Shown here piece by piece: positions 61,041 to 64,000 of a stretch of 64,000 bases of DNA (positions within the stretch are counted from its first letter, which is position 1; each line of letters opens with the position of its first letter). The stretch spans positions 558,001 through 622,000 of the forward strand of contig JAPEIS010000014.1 of assembly GCA_029531795.1 (NCBI GenBank), read 5' to 3'. Source of the DNA: Sclerotinia nivalis (lineage: Eukaryota > Ascomycota > Leotiomycetes > Helotiales > Sclerotiniaceae). The notes below the pieces were generated by a model. That model saw only the letters and a program-made list of their open reading frames with translations. It did not search any database and was not told where the DNA came from. Both the position numbers and the translations under genes were made by a program.

Positions 61041-62933
61041 CTACTCTACCCTTTTGGCCATCAAGTCCCGTTCGTCATCCGACGAGCCTCCATCCATAGC
61101 TACATCTGATTCTATTCCATCCGCTGGATTTTCCGCCTCCTCCTCCTCCTCCTCCTCCTCCTCCACTTCTTCTTTTTCTTCCTCCTCTTCCCCTAACTCC
61201 GCATCTCCCAAACCACTATTCTCATGTCTCCACTTTCTCTTCCTTTGTATAAATTTCCTCGTCAATCCCTCATTCACATCCGTCTTCTTCACCCACTCCG
61301 GTCTCACATTAGTCGTATAATCCACCAAATAACAATCATCCTCCTCAAACAATATCTTCTCCGCCTTCTTCTCCTTTGCCAATTTCTTCCCATGCTTAGT
61401 TCTCGATTGCATATCCCAAAATTCTTTTTTCCTCTGCCAATCGTCTTTCAACGGTTTATCTGTTTTACCTTTCGGTTGCCAGGTGGGTGCCCATGGTTCT
61501 TCCCATTCGATGAGATAACATTGTCTGGATTCGCCGGCATATTCGCGCGTTCCGAATGCGATGACGCCTTTGTAGGCCCATACCTTCTCTCCTTTTTCCA
61601 GTTCTGGTATGGACTTGCGTTTGAGTTTGAGTTTGGGCTTGGGCTTGGGTTGAATGGATCGGCGCTCCATCGTGGAGAATTCGTTGTAGAGAGGATGATA
61701 TGGTTCCGTGCTTTTTAAATGCGGATTGGACTCGCGAGGATAAATTGTATCAATAGCATAAGTCCCTTTGTCCACAGCCTTTCTTTTGATAGGAATTGTG
61801 TTGATCCCAGTTAATGGTTCTTTGTTCTTGAGCGGCCATTCTTCGGGAACCATATCAAGAGGCTCTTGGTTGTTGTTGTTCGAAGAACTTCCTTTTGTAC
61901 TTTTCTGGAAATCATCATGGTTTTTTGGTGTTCGATTTGGGATAGGTTGTCTGCTGAGCAAGTAATCCATCGGAATCTTATTTGATGTAGGAGTCGGTCT
62001 CATACCCCCATGATTTGTGGCCTTCCCATCTTCCTCTGGAACCCACTCCGTATCTTCATCTTCTACAGCGCCGAAAGAGCGCAAAACAGGATCGGTAGTT
62101 GACCCAGGACCTCCCTTGCGTTGAACCGAAGACTTTCGAAACTTGGCTGGGTGTACGTTCGAAGGACTTACACTCAAGTTTTCACCATCGAAAGTAGGAC
62201 GAGGTAAAACTAGTTTTGGTATAGCCACGGCGGGGATATCGGAGCCAGCGCTCAAACTATCTTCAGAACTATATCCATCACGAGAAGCAGAGGTAGCTGT
62301 ATTGACATTTTGGCTGCTGTCGATACCGGATTTTCCAGAGCTCATAGCAAAATCGTGAGATGACGGGGCTTGCGAAGATGGTCTCAAATCGTTCGATAAA
62401 TCTCCTCGCGATGACCTCGAGCCAAAAGTCCCCGCTCTCGTAATTCTAGCACTGGAATTAATTTTTCGGACTGAGTTTCTCAAATTCTGACTCCGAGGGT
62501 TTTCGCTGGACATTCTCGTGGATGATGGTTGTTGTGAAGAGGACGGATGTGTCGTATGTGCATCTACTATTATTGTATCTTCAGAAATTGCTTCCATTCT
62601 CACCACTTTGCTATTCCTGTGTTCTCGACGAAGTTCTCGAATATCTCTTTTTGTCTCGTTCAAGTGTGGAACATTCAAGTCCCAACCAAGCAGCGCTCTT
62701 TCACTTGTTTTGTCACTTGGTGTTGAAGTTTCGTTTCCTATTGAATCACTATGTAGCTCAATAAATGAATCTTCTTTTGCTCGCTCGAAAGTTTCGAAGT
62801 CGAAAGGACTGGTAGCTTCCTGAATATCGTTAGAGATAAAAGGTGGAGGTGACGAGGGTATTCTTCGGTTTTCCACTACGTTGATGTCTTTTTTTTCGTT
62901 CCTGATTTGAGATGTACTATTTGTGTTTGTCAT
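61041..62933 (-). CDS. disordered protein with chromo-like region and acidic C-terminus
   Basis: One exon of 630 residues from ATG 62933. The first 430 residues are Ser/Arg/Asn-rich and likely disordered. Residues about 445-490 read KVWAYKG ... YAGESRQCYLIEWEEP ... TWQPK, close to a chromodomain core (Y-L-V-x-W-x-x-Y ... T-W-E-P). A Lys-rich helix follows, then a Glu-rich run (about 577-600, encoded by a CTC/CCT trinucleotide repeat on the plus strand) and an acidic tail. A histone- or chromatin-binding role is inferred from the chromo-like core only; the usual third aromatic-cage residue cannot be assigned with certainty. Confidence 0.7.
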   Translation of the reverse strand: MTNTNSTSQIRNEKKDINVVENRRIPSSPPPFISNDIQEATSPFDFETFERAKEDSFIELHSDSIGNETSTPSDKTSERALLGWDLNVPHLNETKRDIRELRREHRNSKVVRMEAISEDTIIVDAHTTHPSSSQQPSSTRMSSENPRSQNLRNSVRKINSSARITRAGTFGSRSSRGDLSNDLRPSSQAPSSHDFAMSSGKSGIDSSQNVNTATSASRDGYSSEDSLSAGSDIPAVAIPKLVLPRPTFDGENLSVSPSNVHPAKFRKSSVQRKGGPGSTTDPVLRSFGAVEDEDTEWVPEEDGKATNHGGMRPTPTSNKIPMDYLLSRQPIPNRTPKNHDDFQKSTKGSSSNNNNQEPLDMVPEEWPLKNKEPLTGINTIPIKRKAVDKGTYAIDTIYPRESNPHLKSTEPYHPLYNEFSTMERRSIQPKPKPKLKLKRKSIPELEKGEKVWAYKGVIAFGTREYAGESRQCYLIEWEEPWAPTWQPKGKTDKPLKDDWQRKKEFWDMQSRTKHGKKLAKEKKAEKILFEEDDCYLVDYTTNVRPEWVKKTDVNEGLTRKFIQRKRKWRHENSGLGDAELGEEEEEKEEVEEEEEEEEEAENPADGIESDVAMDGGSSDDERDLMAKRVE

Positions 62934-63034
62934 GGTAGTAGTGGGAGATGTTGGTGGATAATTATGTGTACCTGGAAATGTTAGTCATTTTTCCTTCCAC
63001 GTCATTCATTCACCACCACTCATATCATCCTCCT

Positions 63035-64000
63035 TCATCTCAATGACAATTTTTGAAGTGAGTCAATCAACATCACGCCACCCCAGCTTCTTACCTCACT
63101 CTCGACTTTCTTCCCCGACATGAATCCCAAAACCCCAAAAATCACAAAAAACTCACCAGGAATAACCCCCGCAACCAAATACGCCTTTCCCCTCAACCCA
63201 TTTCCTCCCCCTTCCCCTCTATTCCCCTCCCCACTCGCCTGTCCATACCTCCCCCTAGTAATCATACACAACTTACTATCTCTCCTCAACAACTCATCCA
63301 TACAAAACACCACACTTCCCCCAGCAGTTGGTCCACCATGTGATCCATCAGAAGCTCTCCTCAGCAAATCCCCCTCCACATGAAATATCTGCGCCCCACC
63401 AAATCTCTTCCCTTCCTCCATCGCATCCTCTACATTATCCCACAAACTAACCGCCGAAATCTTCCTCTCATTCCAAACCCCAGGTACAAAAATTGAAGAG
63501 TATGAAACTCCGCGCGCGGAAAAATGCCCTCGTACCATCCTTAGTATTTGCTTCGGGGAAGTAGGGAGAGATGTGTATGTGTTTTTTGCAGACCAGCCAT
63601 GTTCGGGGGGATTTTGGATTGGTTTTTGTATTCGATTGTTGGGTTTGGTATCGATTGCTTGGAGGGAAGTGCTGGATTTATATGAGTTGTTGTTGGGTGA
63701 TTGAGGTAGTTCGGATATCTCTCTCCAGTTTTCATCTCGATGGAGTCGATAGAAGGTATCTGGAAAGTTTTCGGGGGCCAGAGAAAGGGGGTAGTGATAG
63801 TCGGGTTTGAATTGGGTTGTTTGGGGTTGCTCGGGCTGTGAGTGGGGGTGTGGACTGTGTTCTGAGGGTGTGAAGGGTGTGCTCGGGCTCCCGTTTATAC
63901 TGCTAGTATTTGTCTGACTGGCGATCTGGGCATGGATATTCATAGCTTGTACGACGGTATGGGTAGGCGTAGAAGTATCACTCTCCCAATGAACAACCCT
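63035..64000 (-). CDS. protein with C-terminal hydrophobic segment, cut by window edge
   Basis: The frame is open from the right edge (64000) through ATG 63943 to a TGA at 63035, so the true start may lie outside. From ATG 63943 it would be 302 residues. The N-terminal part is Pro/Ser-rich. A globular segment begins FPDTFYRLHRDENW and includes HFSARGVSYSSIFVPGVWNER and GGAQIFHVEGDLLRR; this order is reminiscent of fungal DUF7587-like proteins, but I am not sure. A 20-residue hydrophobic stretch (AYLVAGVIPGEFFVIFGVLGF) is near the end. A donor at 63094 and acceptor at 63040-63039 (56 bases) would replace the last 19 codons by MKEDDMSGGE and end at 63006, which reads more naturally. Confidence 0.65.
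   Translation of the reverse strand, partial: RVVHWESDTSTPTHTVVQAMNIHAQIASQTNTSSINGSPSTPFTPSEHSPHPHSQPEQPQTTQFKPDYHYPLSLAPENFPDTFYRLHRDENWREISELPQSPNNNSYKSSTSLQAIDTKPNNRIQKPIQNPPEHGWSAKNTYTSLPTSPKQILRMVRGHFSARGVSYSSIFVPGVWNERKISAVSLWDNVEDAMEEGKRFGGAQIFHVEGDLLRRASDGSHGGPTAGGSVVFCMDELLRRDSKLCMITRGRYGQASGEGNRGEGGGNGLRGKAYLVAGVIPGEFFVIFGVLGFMSGKKVESEVRSWGGVMLIDSLQKLSLR

Noticed and set aside
1..64000. tRNA, rRNA or CRISPR features
   Set aside because: I saw no convincing cloverleaf, B-box context, ribosomal sequence or repeat-spacer array. Hairpins in the transposon block do not form a tRNA shape.

Overview
The window looks like nuclear DNA of a filamentous ascomycete, most likely a leotiomycete close to Botrytis or Sclerotinia. 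This is inferred from short introns (about 45-100 bases) with GTAAGT/GTATGT-type donors and CTAAC/CTGAC-like branch sites, AT-rich spacers, a DUF3716-type gene and an AT-degraded transposon block. No sequence search was possible. Exon borders below were set by splice signals, reading phase and protein continuity.

Layout. 1-2.7 kb: three tandem paralogues of a small CHORD-like Cys/His protein, the first cut by the window edge. 3.4-7.4 kb: a 1217-residue disordered protein with a zinc ribbon and two AT-hooks. 8.5-10.4 kb (minus): an MFS sugar transporter. 10.9-12.2 kb: small hairpin repeats and the 5' region of a Zn2Cys6-type gene. 12.2-21.0 kb: that gene, split by a nested transposon block. 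A Tad-like LINE lies between two exact 16-base target-site duplications, and it carries a 1852-base Fot1/pogo-type DNA transposon and a hairpin repeat. 21-37.5 kb: gene-poor, with a DUF3716-type gene (23.4-24.2), a long frame-broken coding relic (24.8-29.0) and a 12-exon amino-acid permease (34.0-36.5, minus). 37.6-41.3 kb: a 1106-residue protein with a zinc-ribbon-like motif and a probable C-terminal beta-propeller. 42.0-44.7 kb (minus): a GT2 cellulose-synthase-like enzyme with one in-frame stop. 45-49.5 kb: no intact gene. 49.5-55 kb: a GPI-anchored GH12-like protein with an in-frame stop and altered catalytic positions, a Kre9/Knh1-like single-pass surface protein, and an Arg/Pro-rich protein with a PPxY motif. 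56.0-59.5 kb: an intact secreted GH35 beta-galactosidase. 61.0-64.0 kb: a chromo-like acidic protein and a membrane-anchored protein running off the right edge.

Several genes between 42 and 60 kb, with the sugar transporter at 9 kb, act on the cell wall or on carbohydrates (GT2 synthase, GH12-like, Kre9-like, GH35). They do not form an operon or an obvious biosynthetic cluster. The most informative feature is the nested transposon block, where gene, LINE, DNA transposon and hairpin repeat can be ordered in time.
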